Part shown: positions 1 to 10,502 of the stretch, piece by piece
Position numbering within the stretch: position 1 is the first letter of the stretch
Layout of the letters: each line of letters opens with the position of its first letter
Notes under the pieces: generated by a model
Told to the model about the DNA's origin: nothing
Database searches by the model: none
What the model saw: only the letters and a program-made list of their open reading frames with translations
Program-made: the position numbers and the translations under genes
From: Alphaproteobacteria bacterium
GTDB lineage: Bacteria; Pseudomonadota; Alphaproteobacteria; GCA-2731375
Length of the DNA: 34,254 nt
NCBI GenBank assembly: GCA_030746635.1
Contig: JASLMH010000034.1
Span: forward strand, 1 to 34,254
Reading direction: 5' to 3'

Positions 1-114
1 TTCGCACCAGAAATCGTCGTCACGGATGTCGTCATGGAAGAGGGTGGAGGTCCAAAATTCATCCTCGAGCTTCGACGCGCCGGTAGTAAGGTCCCGGTTA
101 TCGCGATACCCTGA
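1..114 (+). pseudogene. 3' stub of a response-regulator receiver domain
   Basis: Frame 1 is open from the window edge to a TGA at 112-114 and gives 37 residues. They read like the middle of a CheY-type receiver: a hydrophobic strand ending VVTD with the putative phospho-acceptor Asp at residue 9, a loop VVMEEGGG, a helix ending ELRRAG, and the strand KVPVIAI. The chain stops right after that strand, where an intact receiver would continue to its conserved Thr/Ser and Lys. No continuation is visible in another frame downstream. It is either a broken gene or a remnant at a recombination scar. The family call rests only on pattern, and the 5' part lies outside the window. Confidence 0.5.
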
Positions 115-176
115 CGCTCAAACCCGGCGTTCATCCTGGGAATGTCGGCCGAGACGAAGAGGCGGAGGAAAAACCC

Positions 177-629
177 ATGTCGCACACCATGACCAAGGCA
201 GAGCGCGAGGCCTTCCTGGCCGAGCCCCGGGTCGCCATCCTCGCGCTATCAGACAAGGGCCGGGGGCCGCTCGCGGTGCCGATCTGGTACATCTATGAAC
301 CCGGGGGCGAACTCTGGTTCCTGACCGCAAAGGCCTCGCCCAAGGGCCGCCTTCTGAAGCCGGAGAAGCGGATCAGTCTCTGCGTGCAGACCGAAACCCG
401 GCCCTACAAATACGTCAGCGTTGAGGGTCCGATCACCAGGATCGGCACCGCCACCACCGACGATCACCTGTTGCCGATGGCGCAACGCTATCGCGGCGAG
501 GCGGATGGCCGGAGCTACGCCGAAAGCCTGCGCGAGGCCCTGGCGAGCGGCAGCCGCATGCTGGTCCACATGGCTCCCGAACGCTGGCTGACGCTGGACT
601 ATGCCAAGGCCGGGGAATCCGGCCAGTGA
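177..629 (+). CDS. Pyridoxamine 5'-phosphate oxidase-like FMN split-barrel protein
   Basis: A 150-residue soluble protein with the short split-barrel layout of the PPOX superfamily. It begins with the helix TKAEREAFLAEPRVAIL, followed by a strand pair with PLAVPIWYIYEP, then ELWFLTAKASPKGRLL and ISLCVQTETRPYKYVSVEGP, a typical FMN or F420 binding core. Proteins of this type bind flavin and reduce or bind small substrates or heme; the substrate cannot be read from the sequence. The ATG at 177 is supported by GGAGG at 164-168, eight bases upstream. The gene stands alone on the plus strand, after the receiver stub and before the oppositely oriented tRNA-Lys. The family is fairly sure, the specific role unknown. 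Confidence 0.8.
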   Translation: MSHTMTKAEREAFLAEPRVAILALSDKGRGPLAVPIWYIYEPGGELWFLTAKASPKGRLLKPEKRISLCVQTETRPYKYVSVEGPITRIGTATTDDHLLPMAQRYRGEADGRSYAESLREALASGSRMLVHMAPERWLTLDYAKAGESGQ

Positions 630-744
630 AGGGATAGGGGCTTCGTTCGCGGCGCAATCCATTGAAAAGATTGGCGCGCCAAGGCGGAGCAAGTTCGAAC
701 CAGTCCCCCTACGCCAAGGCTTCGGGGGACACTCCTTCGTCTAG

Positions 745-776
745 CGAGCTTCGGTTGGCTTGCCACCCGAAGCTCG
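745..776. other. Long perfect inverted repeat (hairpin) beside tRNA-Lys
   Basis: CGAGCTTCGG at 745-754 and CCGAAGCTCG at 767-776 form a perfect 10-bp stem. The 12-base loop contains a further TGGC/GCCA pairing. It lies 12 bases beyond the 3' end of the tRNA gene in its direction of transcription. No T-tract follows on the minus strand, so it is not a classical intrinsic terminator. It could be a processing or termination aid, or a copy of a dispersed palindromic element. The surrounding 630-788 spacer has no ORF I can support. Confidence 0.45.
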
Positions 777-788
777 AAGAGCGAAGGG

Positions 789-864
789 TGGTGCGCGCGC
801 CAGGAATCGAACCTGGGACCCACTGATTAAAAGTCAGTTGCTCTACCAACTGAGCTACGCGCGC
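789..864 (-). tRNA. tRNA-Lys (anticodon UUU)
   Basis: Read on the minus strand, the 76 bases fold as a complete tRNA. The 7-bp acceptor stem is GCGCGCG (858-864) with CGCGCGC (793-799). A D-arm begins GCTC. The anticodon stem CTGAC/GTCAG-type pairing encloses the loop CTTTTAA, giving anticodon TTT. The T-arm is CCAGG-TTCGATT-CCTGG. The discriminator base is A, and the CCA end is encoded in the DNA (789-791). It reads AAA/AAG lysine codons. A good sigma-70 promoter sits just upstream, so it is probably a single-gene transcript. Confidence 0.97.
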
Positions 865-876
865 CCGGCGCGGCGG

Positions 877-905
877 AACTTAGGTCGATGGCTGGTTTGG
901 GTCAA
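877..905 (-). promoter_or_regulatory. Sigma-70 promoter of tRNA-Lys
   Basis: On the minus strand TTGACC (900-905) is followed after exactly 17 bases by TAAGTT (877-882). The expected start site is about 6-8 bases further on, just ahead of the tRNA 5' end at 864. Position, spacing and match to consensus all fit. Confidence 0.65.
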
Positions 906-940
906 CGCCTAAAACGGCGCAATTGGGCCCGGCGTTCGCA

Positions 941-2068
941 TCACAGGGGTTCGATGTCGCCCACGGCTTGGGTGGCGGCGAATTGTTCGGCGAACGCGTC
1001 CAGCCGCCCCTCCCCGATCGCCCCGCGCAGGTCGGCCATCAGGTCCTGGTAGTGGCTGAGGTTGTGCCAGGTCGCCAGCATCGGGCCCAGCATCTCCTTG
1101 GCCTTGAACAGGTGGTGCAGGTAGGCGCGGGAATAATGGCGGCAGAGCGGGCAGCGGCAGCCTTCGTCGACCGGCCGGCCGTCGTCGGCGTGGCGGGCGT
1201 TGCGGATGTTCAGGGTGGCGCGGCGGCTGAACAGCTGGCCGGTGCGGCCCGAGCGGGTCGGCATCACGCAATCGAACATATCGATGCCCCGGCGGACGGC
1301 GCCGACGATGTCCTCGGGCCGGCCGACGCCCATCAGGTAATGCGGCGCGCCGTCGGGCAGGTGCGGCACCGTCGCCTCCAGCATGGCCAGGGTGGTGGCC
1401 TGGTCCTCGCCCACCGCCAGGCCGCCGATGGCGTAACCGTCGAAGCCGACCTCGACCAGGCGGGCCGCCGATTCCGCCCGCAGTTCCGGGAAGACGCCGC
1501 CCTGAACGATGCCGAACAGGCCATAGCCCGGGCGTTGGACGAAGGCCTGGCGGCAGCGCGCCGCCCAGGCCATGGACAGGCGCATGGAGTCCGCCGCCTG
1601 CCGCTCGGTCGCCGGATAGGGCGTGCATTCATCGAACGCCATGGTGATGTCGGCATCCAACAGATGCTGGACCTCGACGCTACGCTCCGGCGTCAGGCGC
1701 ACCTCGGCCCCGTCGATGTGGGATTTGAAGGTGACGCCGTCCTCGTCCAGGCGGCGCAGTTCGGCCATGGACCAGACCTGGAAGCCGCCCGAATCCGTCA
1801 GGATCGGCCCCGGCCAATGCATGAAGTCGTGCAGGCCGCCCAGCCGGGCCAGCCGCTCGGCGCCGGGGCGGAGCATCAGGTGATAGGTGTTCGCCAGGAC
1901 GATCTCGGCCCCGGTATCGCTCACCGCCTCGGGCGTCATCGCCTTGACGGAGGCCGCCGTGCCCACCGGCATGAAGGCCGGCGTCGCCACCGCGCCGTGG
2001 GCGGTGGCGAGGCTGCCGGTCCGGGCGGCGCCGTCGCGGGCGGCGATTTTGAAGGCAACATCCACCAT
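941..2068 (-). CDS. tgt: Queuine/preQ1 tRNA-guanine transglycosylase
   Basis: A 375-residue cytosolic enzyme that swaps guanine 34 of Asp, Asn, His and Tyr tRNAs for preQ1, the first tRNA-level step of queuosine synthesis. Landmarks match bacterial Tgt: general acid/base Asp92 in the motif DSGGFQVWS; substrate-pocket motif FDECTPYPA near 145; GGLAVGE near 215; nucleophile Asp266 in FDCVMPTR; and a zinc site of Cys304, Cys306, Cys309 and His335. An upstream in-frame extension exists, but ATG 2066-2068 is the natural start: it begins at the family-typical N-terminus and overlaps the queA stop by one base (TGATG). Co-translation with queA, the next enzyme of the pathway, is expected. Confidence 0.97.
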   Translation of the reverse strand: MVDVAFKIAARDGAARTGSLATAHGAVATPAFMPVGTAASVKAMTPEAVSDTGAEIVLANTYHLMLRPGAERLARLGGLHDFMHWPGPILTDSGGFQVWSMAELRRLDEDGVTFKSHIDGAEVRLTPERSVEVQHLLDADITMAFDECTPYPATERQAADSMRLSMAWAARCRQAFVQRPGYGLFGIVQGGVFPELRAESAARLVEVGFDGYAIGGLAVGEDQATTLAMLEATVPHLPDGAPHYLMGVGRPEDIVGAVRRGIDMFDCVMPTRSGRTGQLFSRRATLNIRNARHADDGRPVDEGCRCPLCRHYSRAYLHHLFKAKEMLGPMLATWHNLSHYQDLMADLRGAIGEGRLDAFAEQFAATQAVGDIEPL

Positions 2069-3105
2069 CACGCCCCTTCCCGGTGCAACAGGCAGGCATC
2101 GCCGTAGGAATAGAAACGATAGCCGTGCGCGATGGCATGGGCGTAGGCCGCCCGCATCCGTTCCAGGCCGGCGAAGGCGGCGACCAGCATGAACAGGGTC
2201 GACCGCGGCAGATGGAAATTGGTCAGCATCATGTCGACGGCGCGAAAGCGATAACCGGGCGTGATGAAAATGTCGGTCTCGCCGGCGAACGGCCGCACCG
2301 TGCCGCCCTCGTCGGCGGCGCTTTCCAACAGCCGCAGGCAGGTGCTGCCGACCGCGACCACCCGGCCGCCGCGTTGTCGGGCGGCGTTGACCCGCTCGGC
2401 CGTGGCCGGCCTTATCTCGCCCCATTCGGCATGCATGTGGTGATCGTCGGTGTCGTCGGCCGAGACCGGCAGGAAGGTGCCGGGGCCGACATGCAGGGTG
2501 AGGTCGGCCCGTTCGACGCCGCCTTCGGCCAGGGCGGCCAACAGCGCTTCGGTGAAATGCAGACCGGCGGTGGGGGCGGCGACGGCGCCGTCGCGGCGGG
2601 CGACGACGGTCTGATAATCGCCGCTGTCGCGGTCGTCGACGGCGCGTTGCTTACGGATATAGGGCGGCAAGGGCATCACCCCATATTGGTGCAGCGCGGT
2701 CAGCAGATCTTCGTTCGCCATGGCGAAATCCAGCGTTATCCGGCCCTGATCGTGCGGCCCCAGCACGCTGGCGGTGAAGTCCCTGGCGATGTGCAGGACG
2801 TCGCCGGCGCGTAGCCGCCGGGCCGGCCGGGCGAAGGCCTGCCAGCGCCCGTCGCCGATGGGCTGCAGCAGGGTCAATTCGACCCGGCCCCTGCCCCGCC
2901 GCGCGGTCAGTTGCACCGGCAACACCCGAGTATCGTTGAGGACCAGCAGATCGCCGGGTGCCAGGAGCTCCGGCAGATCGCGAATATGGCGGTCCGCCGG
3001 CCCCGCGGGCGTCAGATGCAGCAGTTTCGCCGCGTCCCGGGGCCGGGCCGGGCGCAGGGCGATGGCCGAGGGCGGCAGGCTGAAGTCGAACCGCGCTACG
3101 TCCAT
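2068..3105 (-). CDS. queA: S-adenosylmethionine:tRNA ribosyltransferase-isomerase
   Basis: A 345-residue enzyme that transfers and isomerises the ribosyl moiety of S-adenosylmethionine onto preQ1-tRNA to make epoxyqueuosine-tRNA. The N-terminus ([23 protein letters not shown]) and the motifs [37 protein letters not shown] followed by HMHAEW, and the C-terminal YGDACLL are diagnostic of QueA. Length is normal for the family. The stop overlaps the tgt start by one base, and the gene follows the cyclophilin gene by 36 bases, so gyrA-coaD-ppi-queA-tgt could be read through as a long housekeeping run. Confidence 0.97.
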   Translation of the reverse strand: MDVARFDFSLPPSAIALRPARPRDAAKLLHLTPAGPADRHIRDLPELLAPGDLLVLNDTRVLPVQLTARRGRGRVELTLLQPIGDGRWQAFARPARRLRAGDVLHIARDFTASVLGPHDQGRITLDFAMANEDLLTALHQYGVMPLPPYIRKQRAVDDRDSGDYQTVVARRDGAVAAPTAGLHFTEALLAALAEGGVERADLTLHVGPGTFLPVSADDTDDHHMHAEWGEIRPATAERVNAARQRGGRVVAVGSTCLRLLESAADEGGTVRPFAGETDIFITPGYRFRAVDMMLTNFHLPRSTLFMLVAAFAGLERMRAAYAHAIAHGYRFYSYGDACLLHREGA

Positions 3106-3141
3106 GGCCCAGGCGGGGCCGTCAGCACGACCCCCGGAGCG

Positions 3142-3681
3142 TCATTCGGCGTCGGCGGCCACGCGCAGGGAGACGATCTTGTCCGGGTCGTCGACGACGC
3201 CGCCGGAGCCCGAACCCATCTTGATCTGGTCGACATGCTCCATGCCCTCGGTGACCTGGCCCCAGATGGTGTATTGGCCATCCAGCCACGGCGCCGCCTT
3301 GAAGACGATGAAGAACTGGCTGTCGGCGCTGTCGGGATGGGCCGAGCGGGCCATCGACAAGGTGCCGCGCAGATGCTTCTCGTTGGAGAATTCGGCCGCC
3401 AGTTTCTGCCCGGAACCGCCCGTGCCGGTGCCGGTGGGATCGCCGCCCTGGGCCATGAAGTCCTCGATCACCCGGTGAAAGACGATGCCGTCATAGAACT
3501 TCTCGCGCACCAGCTCCTTGATGCGGGCGACATGGTTGGGGGCCAGATCGGGCCGCAGTTCGATGACCACGCGGCCGGTTTTCAGTTCCAGATAAAGGGT
3601 GTCTTCCAAGTCAGCCGCTCCCGCTTGCATGGCCGGCAACGTCGCGGCCAGGATGAATGCCAAAAATAGTCTTTTTATCAT
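3142..3681 (-). CDS. Secreted cyclophilin-type peptidyl-prolyl isomerase
   Basis: A 179-residue protein with a Sec signal peptide (MIKRLFLAFILAATLPAMQAGA, in two parts a basic start and a hydrophobic core, cleavage near residue 22). It is followed by a single cyclophilin domain that catalyses cis-trans isomerisation of prolyl bonds in the periplasm. Core motifs are FYDGIVFHRVIEDFMAQGGD with the catalytic Arg of FHRV, GTGTGGSG, FSNEKHLRGTLSMAR, and DSQFFI followed by LDGQYTIWGQV. The ATG at 3679-3681 opens the signal peptide directly. It lies between coaD (47-base gap) and queA (36-base gap). PpiA/PpiB-type naming cannot be separated by eye, so no symbol is given. Confidence 0.93.
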   Translation of the reverse strand: MIKRLFLAFILAATLPAMQAGAADLEDTLYLELKTGRVVIELRPDLAPNHVARIKELVREKFYDGIVFHRVIEDFMAQGGDPTGTGTGGSGQKLAAEFSNEKHLRGTLSMARSAHPDSADSQFFIVFKAAPWLDGQYTIWGQVTEGMEHVDQIKMGSGSGGVVDDPDKIVSLRVAADAE

Positions 3682-3728
3682 GTGGTTATCCCACTTTGAT
3701 AAGGATTTGGATTAGGTTTGATGGAACC

Positions 3729-4250
3729 TCAGGCGCCGCCCGCCGGCAGGCCGTACTTGCCGAACAGCCGCTGCGCGACGGAGGGCGAGACGAAGGCGGA
3801 GATATCGCCGCCCAGGCGGGCGATTTCCTTGACCAGGCGCGAGGCGATGAACTGATACTTGTCGTTGGCCATCAGGAACACCGTCTCGATGTCGGAATTC
3901 AGCCGCAGGTTCATGCCGACCATCTGGAATTCGTACTCGAAGTCCGAGACCGCCCGCAGGCCACGAATGATCACCGAGGCATTGTGCTGCTCGGCGCAGT
4001 GCATCAACAGGTTGTCGAACGGCTGCACGTCGATCTCGCAATTGTTCAATTGCGAGCCGTTGTCGCTCAATTCCTCGCGCACCATCTCGACCCGTTCCTC
4101 CAGGTCGAACAAGGGTCCCTTGTCGCGGTTGATGGCGACGCCGATCACCAGCCTGTCGACCAGTTTGGTCGCCCGTTCGATGATGTCGGTATGGCCCAGG
4201 GTCATCGGATCGAAGGTTCCGGGGTACAAGCCGATACGCTGCTTTGGCAC
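3729..4250 (-). CDS. coaD: Phosphopantetheine adenylyltransferase
   Basis: A 173-residue nucleotidyltransferase that forms dephospho-CoA from 4'-phosphopantetheine and ATP, the penultimate step of CoA synthesis. The opening GLYPGTFDPMTLGHTDII contains the T/HxGH-type nucleotide site. Also visible are RGLRAVSDFEYEFQMVGMN, the family signature around the phosphopantetheine pocket, and the region YQFIASRLVKEIARLGGDIS. The start is GTG at 4248-4250, chosen because GGAGG sits six bases upstream and the protein then begins at the usual MPKQRIG-type N-terminus. It lies about 110 bases downstream of gyrA, beyond a probable terminator hairpin. Confidence 0.96.
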   Translation of the reverse strand: MPKQRIGLYPGTFDPMTLGHTDIIERATKLVDRLVIGVAINRDKGPLFDLEERVEMVREELSDNGSQLNNCEIDVQPFDNLLMHCAEQHNASVIIRGLRAVSDFEYEFQMVGMNLRLNSDIETVFLMANDKYQFIASRLVKEIARLGGDISAFVSPSVAQRLFGKYGLPAGGA

Positions 4251-4310
4251 AACATGCCTCCCGTTGGCGGGTTGGGGAACGTCCGAAGGCGTAATTAACG
4301 TTTTGCGGCG

Positions 4311-4345
4311 CGGAAGAAAAGGCGAAAGAACGGGGCAGCGCCCCG
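4311..4345 (-). terminator. Probable intrinsic terminator after gyrA
   Basis: On the minus strand, 14 bases after the gyrA stop, a GC hairpin CGGGGC-GCT-GCCCCG (4331-4345) is followed by the T-rich run TTCTTTCGCCTTTTCTT. The stem is 6 bp with a 3-base loop and the tail is interrupted, so termination may be partial and allow read-through into coaD. Confidence 0.5.
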
Positions 4346-4358
4346 GCCGGCGCTCCGA

Positions 4359-7160
<2,802 letters not shown>

Positions 7161-7288
7161 AAAATCGGTTTCCTGGTTGAACCTTGGCGGTAGCCCCTGC
7201 CGCCGGTCTGCCGCTGTCTTGCCGCGGGCCATTGGCCACGGCGGCGCACAATCACACAATGCCGAGATATTGCGAGGCGAAGTCGCTA

Positions 7289-7317
7289 TTTATACCAGGT
7301 ATTGCGGTTTTCGGCAA
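7289..7317 (-). promoter_or_regulatory. Sigma-70 promoter of gyrA
   Basis: On the minus strand TTGCCG (7312-7317) and TATAAA (7289-7294) are separated by exactly 17 bases, close to consensus. The predicted start near 7282 leaves a leader of about 120 bases before the TTG start of gyrA. The 7161-7402 spacer otherwise holds no gene I can support. Confidence 0.65.
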
Positions 7318-7402
7318 TATTTCGCGGCTGCAACAAGGCCTTATTGGTAGCAAAAACCTTCCCCTGTCGAACCGTGTTTCCTCTGCGTCGGTGGCCTGTG
7401 CC

Positions 7403-8665
7403 TCATGTCTTTTTGCAGAAAAAAACCGATACATATGGTGGAATGTTGTTGTGAGATCGGCCCTCACCAACGCCAATCGTCGTATTGTTGTTCGCACGCT
7501 CAAATCGATGAGTGCCGGTTCCATGACTTTCGCCCCCACCGTCGACAATTTGAAACACGGTTTGTGGAGGCAAAGAGTGGCTATGGTTGGGCAATTCGCC
7601 AGATGTCAACCTATGATGTTCTTCTCCATCTGCTGACAACACTTTGTAGCTACTAATAGGCAAATCCTTGTATTGACCATTTCCCAATAGCATTCGCCAT
7701 TGCTTATACTTTGGATGGGTGGGTGTCCCTGCACCCACAAGGAACCTACCTACACCCTCTCCGAAATCTGTCCATCCTTGAAAAGATTTGCATGGCTTTA
7801 GAAATGCCACAATGGTGCCCTGCGGTACAAATGCCGCACGGCCAGGAAGTCCCTGCGGACCCGGTTCTCCTCTGGGCCCGGGTTGCCCAGTTGGTCCCAT
7901 ATCTCCTGGAACGCCCTTCTGACCTGTGGGACCCTTGGGTCCCGAATCTCCCTTGGGTCCCTGATCGCCCTTGGGGCCCACGGCACCTTGCTGACCAGCA
8001 GGGCCAATGTCGCCTCGCGGCCCCCTAATGCCCGGCGGTCCTTGATCTCCGCGTGGACCGACGAGGTCGTCCTTGTGTTTTATGACCAAAATCTCTGAAA
8101 CTTCGTTCGCTGACAGTGGAGCGATTGCTGCAGCCAATCTTTGAACAAAATTGCGATTCTGTTCTAATTCAGCAATGGCCTGCCTGATTTTCTCATCGGC
8201 AGCAGATTGAACCTGTTTTTCGATTGTTTTGTCGTCTCTAATTTCACCTAATTTGCTCTCCACCGCTTCATTGATCGATTTCTGAATTTCTTTCTGAACG
8301 CTTTCAGATTTAACGGTGATTTCAGCTTTGGCATCCAATTGTTTGAGAAACAAATCGTCCGCCATCTTTGCCAACGCAGTATCGGCAAACTCACCGCGAA
8401 GCCGCTCCATCATTTGTTCTTGCGATCCAAATCCAAACCACGTCAGCACTGTTCCAGCACTTAAAGCAAGAATCACAAGGACCGAAAACCCCATTTTTCC
8501 AAGGCTCTGCAGATAGTTTCTAAATCCGCTTGCTTCTTCAGACAAAACACGGCGTACCAACAGCTCTATACGATCCTCTAGTTCCTGGTCGGTTTCTTCG
8601 AAACTACTGGCACCTTCAGGAACATCGGGGGGTTCAGGATTACCCGTATCTGTATTATCAGCCAT
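7403..8665 (-). CDS. Membrane-anchored collagen-like protein with tail-collar-like C-terminus
   Basis: A 420-residue protein built like a trimeric surface fibre. Residues 1-55 are acidic and cytoplasmic-looking. One transmembrane helix lies at about 58-80. Residues 82-200 are long amphipathic helices likely to form a coiled coil. Residues 203-277 are 25 uninterrupted Gly-X-Y triplets. The last ~140 residues resemble phage tail-collar or fibre tips, with GTIVAF at the start, [10 protein letters not shown], and [15 protein letters not shown] at the end. The ATG at 8663-8665 is preferred over an in-frame GTG three codons earlier because AGGTGA lies five bases before it. Codon use is clearly more AT-rich than in neighbouring genes, suggesting transfer. 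Function unknown; adhesion or a contact-dependent role is possible. Confidence 0.8.
   Translation of the reverse strand: MADNTDTGNPEPPDVPEGASSFEETDQELEDRIELLVRRVLSEEASGFRNYLQSLGKMGFSVLVILALSAGTVLTWFGFGSQEQMMERLRGEFADTALAKMADDLFLKQLDAKAEITVKSESVQKEIQKSINEAVESKLGEIRDDKTIEKQVQSAADEKIRQAIAELEQNRNFVQRLAAAIAPLSANEVSEILVIKHKDDLVGPRGDQGPPGIRGPRGDIGPAGQQGAVGPKGDQGPKGDSGPKGPTGQKGVPGDMGPTGQPGPRGEPGPQGLPGRAAFVPQGTIVAFLKPCKSFQGWTDFGEGVGRFLVGAGTPTHPKYKQWRMLLGNGQYKDLPISSYKVLSADGEEHHRLTSGELPNHSHSLPPQTVFQIVDGGGESHGTGTHRFERANNNTTIGVGEGRSHNNIPPYVSVFFCKKT
7835..8059 (-). repeat. Collagen-type Gly-X-Y repeat tract
   Basis: 225 bases encode 25 consecutive Gly-X-Y triplets, many of the form GPR, GPK, GDx and GxP. 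Proline is frequent in the X or Y position, and Lys-Gly-Asp units ([12 protein letters not shown]) resemble stability motifs in bacterial collagens. On the plus strand the tract appears as irregular repeats of GGGxCC-rich 9-mers; it is coding and not a CRISPR. Confidence 0.9.
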
Positions 8666-8700
8666 TGTTATCACCTGATGTGAGGCGAAAAATTGTTGGA

Positions 8701-8729
8701 ATTTTATACGTCTTCAGAGAATTTAACAA
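8701..8729 (-). promoter_or_regulatory. Promoter of the collagen-like gene
   Basis: On the minus strand TTGTTA (8724-8729) and TAAAAT (8701-8706) are spaced by 17 bases, about 35 bases before the ATG. An inverted repeat AGAGAA/TTCTCT spans the -35 element, a possible operator. The spacer 8666-8785 is strongly AT-rich compared with flanking genes. Confidence 0.5.
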
Positions 8730-8785
8730 TTTCTCTCAATTTTTTGGGTGTATGAATTTGCGCTAGAATAGGGCGTTCTCGATTC

Positions 8786-10393
8786 TCAAGCGGGCTCCTT
8801 GGCGGTCGGCCCGGAGGTCCGGGTGGCGGGTATGTCGGGCCGCGCGACGGCCTTTCGCTCACGCAGCAACAGGGTCGGCAGCATGGCCGCGAAATAGACC
8901 AGGCCGATGAACAAAAAGACGTCCCGGAAGGCCATCATGTTGGCCTGGGCGTAGAGGCTGTTGCCGAGCAGATACAAGGCGGCGACGGGATGCAATTCCG
9001 ATGGCCAACCAAGTTGCGCCAGCAGCTCCGACAGCCGGTTGAACAGATCGAAGGTGATGATGTTGTCCGGGGTTTGCAGGCCGGCGAAGGCATCGGCGAA
9101 CACCGCCGAGCGCCGCTCCAGGGTGACGGCGATCAGGTTGACGCCGAGGGCGCCGCCCAGGTTGCGGACGAAATTGATCGCCCCCGACCCCTGGCTCAAC
9201 AAATCGCCGCTGAGGCTGCGCAGGGCCGTGACGTTGATGGTCGGAATCACGAAGGCCAGGCCGAGCCGGCCGATCAACAGCCACACGGCAAAGGTCCAGA
9301 ACGGCGTGTCGGTGTGGGCCTGGGTCATCAGCATCGATGACAGGGCAAAGGCGCACAGGCCGCCCAGGATCAGCAGATAGCGGGGGAAACGGTCGGCCAT
9401 GCGTCCGCCGATCGGCATCAGGGCCATCATCGTCAGCCCCGCCGGCACCATCAGCAGGCCGGCCCGGGTCGGCGAATAGCTTTGGATCGTCTGCACGAAC
9501 AAGGGAATCAGATAGGTGGTGCCGTACAAACCCGCGCCCAGGGCCATGCGCACCAGCGCCGCGGCGGCGAATTCGCGGTTCACGAACAGGCGAAGCTGCA
9601 GGATCGGTTCCGGCGTCTGCAGTTCCCACCACAGAAAGGCGATGAAACTCAACGCCACGATGGAGAAATAGACGGCGATGATCGGTGCCTGCCAGCCCTC
9701 CCGCTGGCCGCTGGACAGGCCGATCAGCAGACAACTCACGAACAGCACGAGCAGGACGAAACCGGTCCAGTCGAACGACGGCTTGGGCCCCTCGGCGTCC
9801 CGCCAGGGCATGAACAGGGTGGCCAGCATGGCCCCGAACACCGCCACCGGCGCCGACATGAAAAAGACATAATGCCAATTGAAGGCATCGAGCAGGACGC
9901 CGCCCAGGGTCGGCCCGAGGGTCGGAGCGACGATCACCCCGACGCCGAAGATACCCATCGCCCGGCCGCGCTGACGCACCGGAAAGATCTGGTACATCAG
10001 CACCATCGACAGCGGCTGCACCAGGCCGGCGCCCATGCCCTGCATCACCCGGGCCGTGATGATCATGTCGATATTCGGGCTGAGGCCGCCCATGACCGCG
10101 CCGACGGTGAACACCGACATGGCACCGATGTAGGTGTTGCGCATGCCGAAGGAACGGACGAACCAGTCGTTCAACAGCATGCTGACGGTCATCGCCGCGA
10201 TGTAGCCGGTGGACACCCAATGCACGACGTCCTGGCCGACCCCGAAGGCGCCCATGATCACCGGAATGGCGACGTTGATCATGGTGGCGTTGAGCAGCAT
10301 GGCGACCACGCCCAGGATCGCGGTGAAGGTGACGTAGGCGCGATAGCGCGGCCCATAGCGGGCGAACAGCGCCTCGATGGCGGCGGTGGGCAA
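8786..10393 (-). CDS. EmrB-like MFS drug exporter (DHA2 family), downstream copy
   Basis: A 535-residue inner-membrane transporter of the 14-helix drug:H+ antiporter type. The first helix begins after EALFARYGPRYRAYVTF. The family motif C region GVIVAPTLGPTLGGVLLD is present, as is NDWFVRSFGMRNTYIG in the loop between helices 2 and 3. It starts at TTG (10391-10393): GGAGGT lies five bases upstream and the N-terminus then aligns with the upstream paralogue. It follows that paralogue by 109 bases and closes the marR operon. It presumably pumps hydrophobic compounds together with the HlyD-type adaptor at 12079-13245. Substrate cannot be told. Confidence 0.9.
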   Translation of the reverse strand: MPTAAIEALFARYGPRYRAYVTFTAILGVVAMLLNATMINVAIPVIMGAFGVGQDVVHWVSTGYIAAMTVSMLLNDWFVRSFGMRNTYIGAMSVFTVGAVMGGLSPNIDMIITARVMQGMGAGLVQPLSMVLMYQIFPVRQRGRAMGIFGVGVIVAPTLGPTLGGVLLDAFNWHYVFFMSAPVAVFGAMLATLFMPWRDAEGPKPSFDWTGFVLLVLFVSCLLIGLSSGQREGWQAPIIAVYFSIVALSFIAFLWWELQTPEPILQLRLFVNREFAAAALVRMALGAGLYGTTYLIPLFVQTIQSYSPTRAGLLMVPAGLTMMALMPIGGRMADRFPRYLLILGGLCAFALSSMLMTQAHTDTPFWTFAVWLLIGRLGLAFVIPTINVTALRSLSGDLLSQGSGAINFVRNLGGALGVNLIAVTLERRSAVFADAFAGLQTPDNIITFDLFNRLSELLAQLGWPSELHPVAALYLLGNSLYAQANMMAFRDVFLFIGLVYFAAMLPTLLLRERKAVARPDIPATRTSGPTAKEPA

Positions 10394-10502
10394 CGCCTAC
10401 CTCCGGCCCATCGGGGCGCGATGTCTCGTCAAATCGCCGTCGTTCGGCGCCAGTCCCGCGCCGAGTTCGCATCTCATGGCGTTTATGTGTAACAGCAGTC
10501 GG

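Noticed and set aside
685..716. tRNA-like words GTTCGAACC and CCCCCTACGCCA on the plus strand
   Set aside because: No T-stem or acceptor pairing and no other arms can be built, so a tRNA remnant cannot be supported.
7835..8059. Regularly spaced repeats resembling a CRISPR array
   Set aside because: The periodicity is that of Gly-X-Y codons, with no conserved repeat/spacer pattern and no cas genes.
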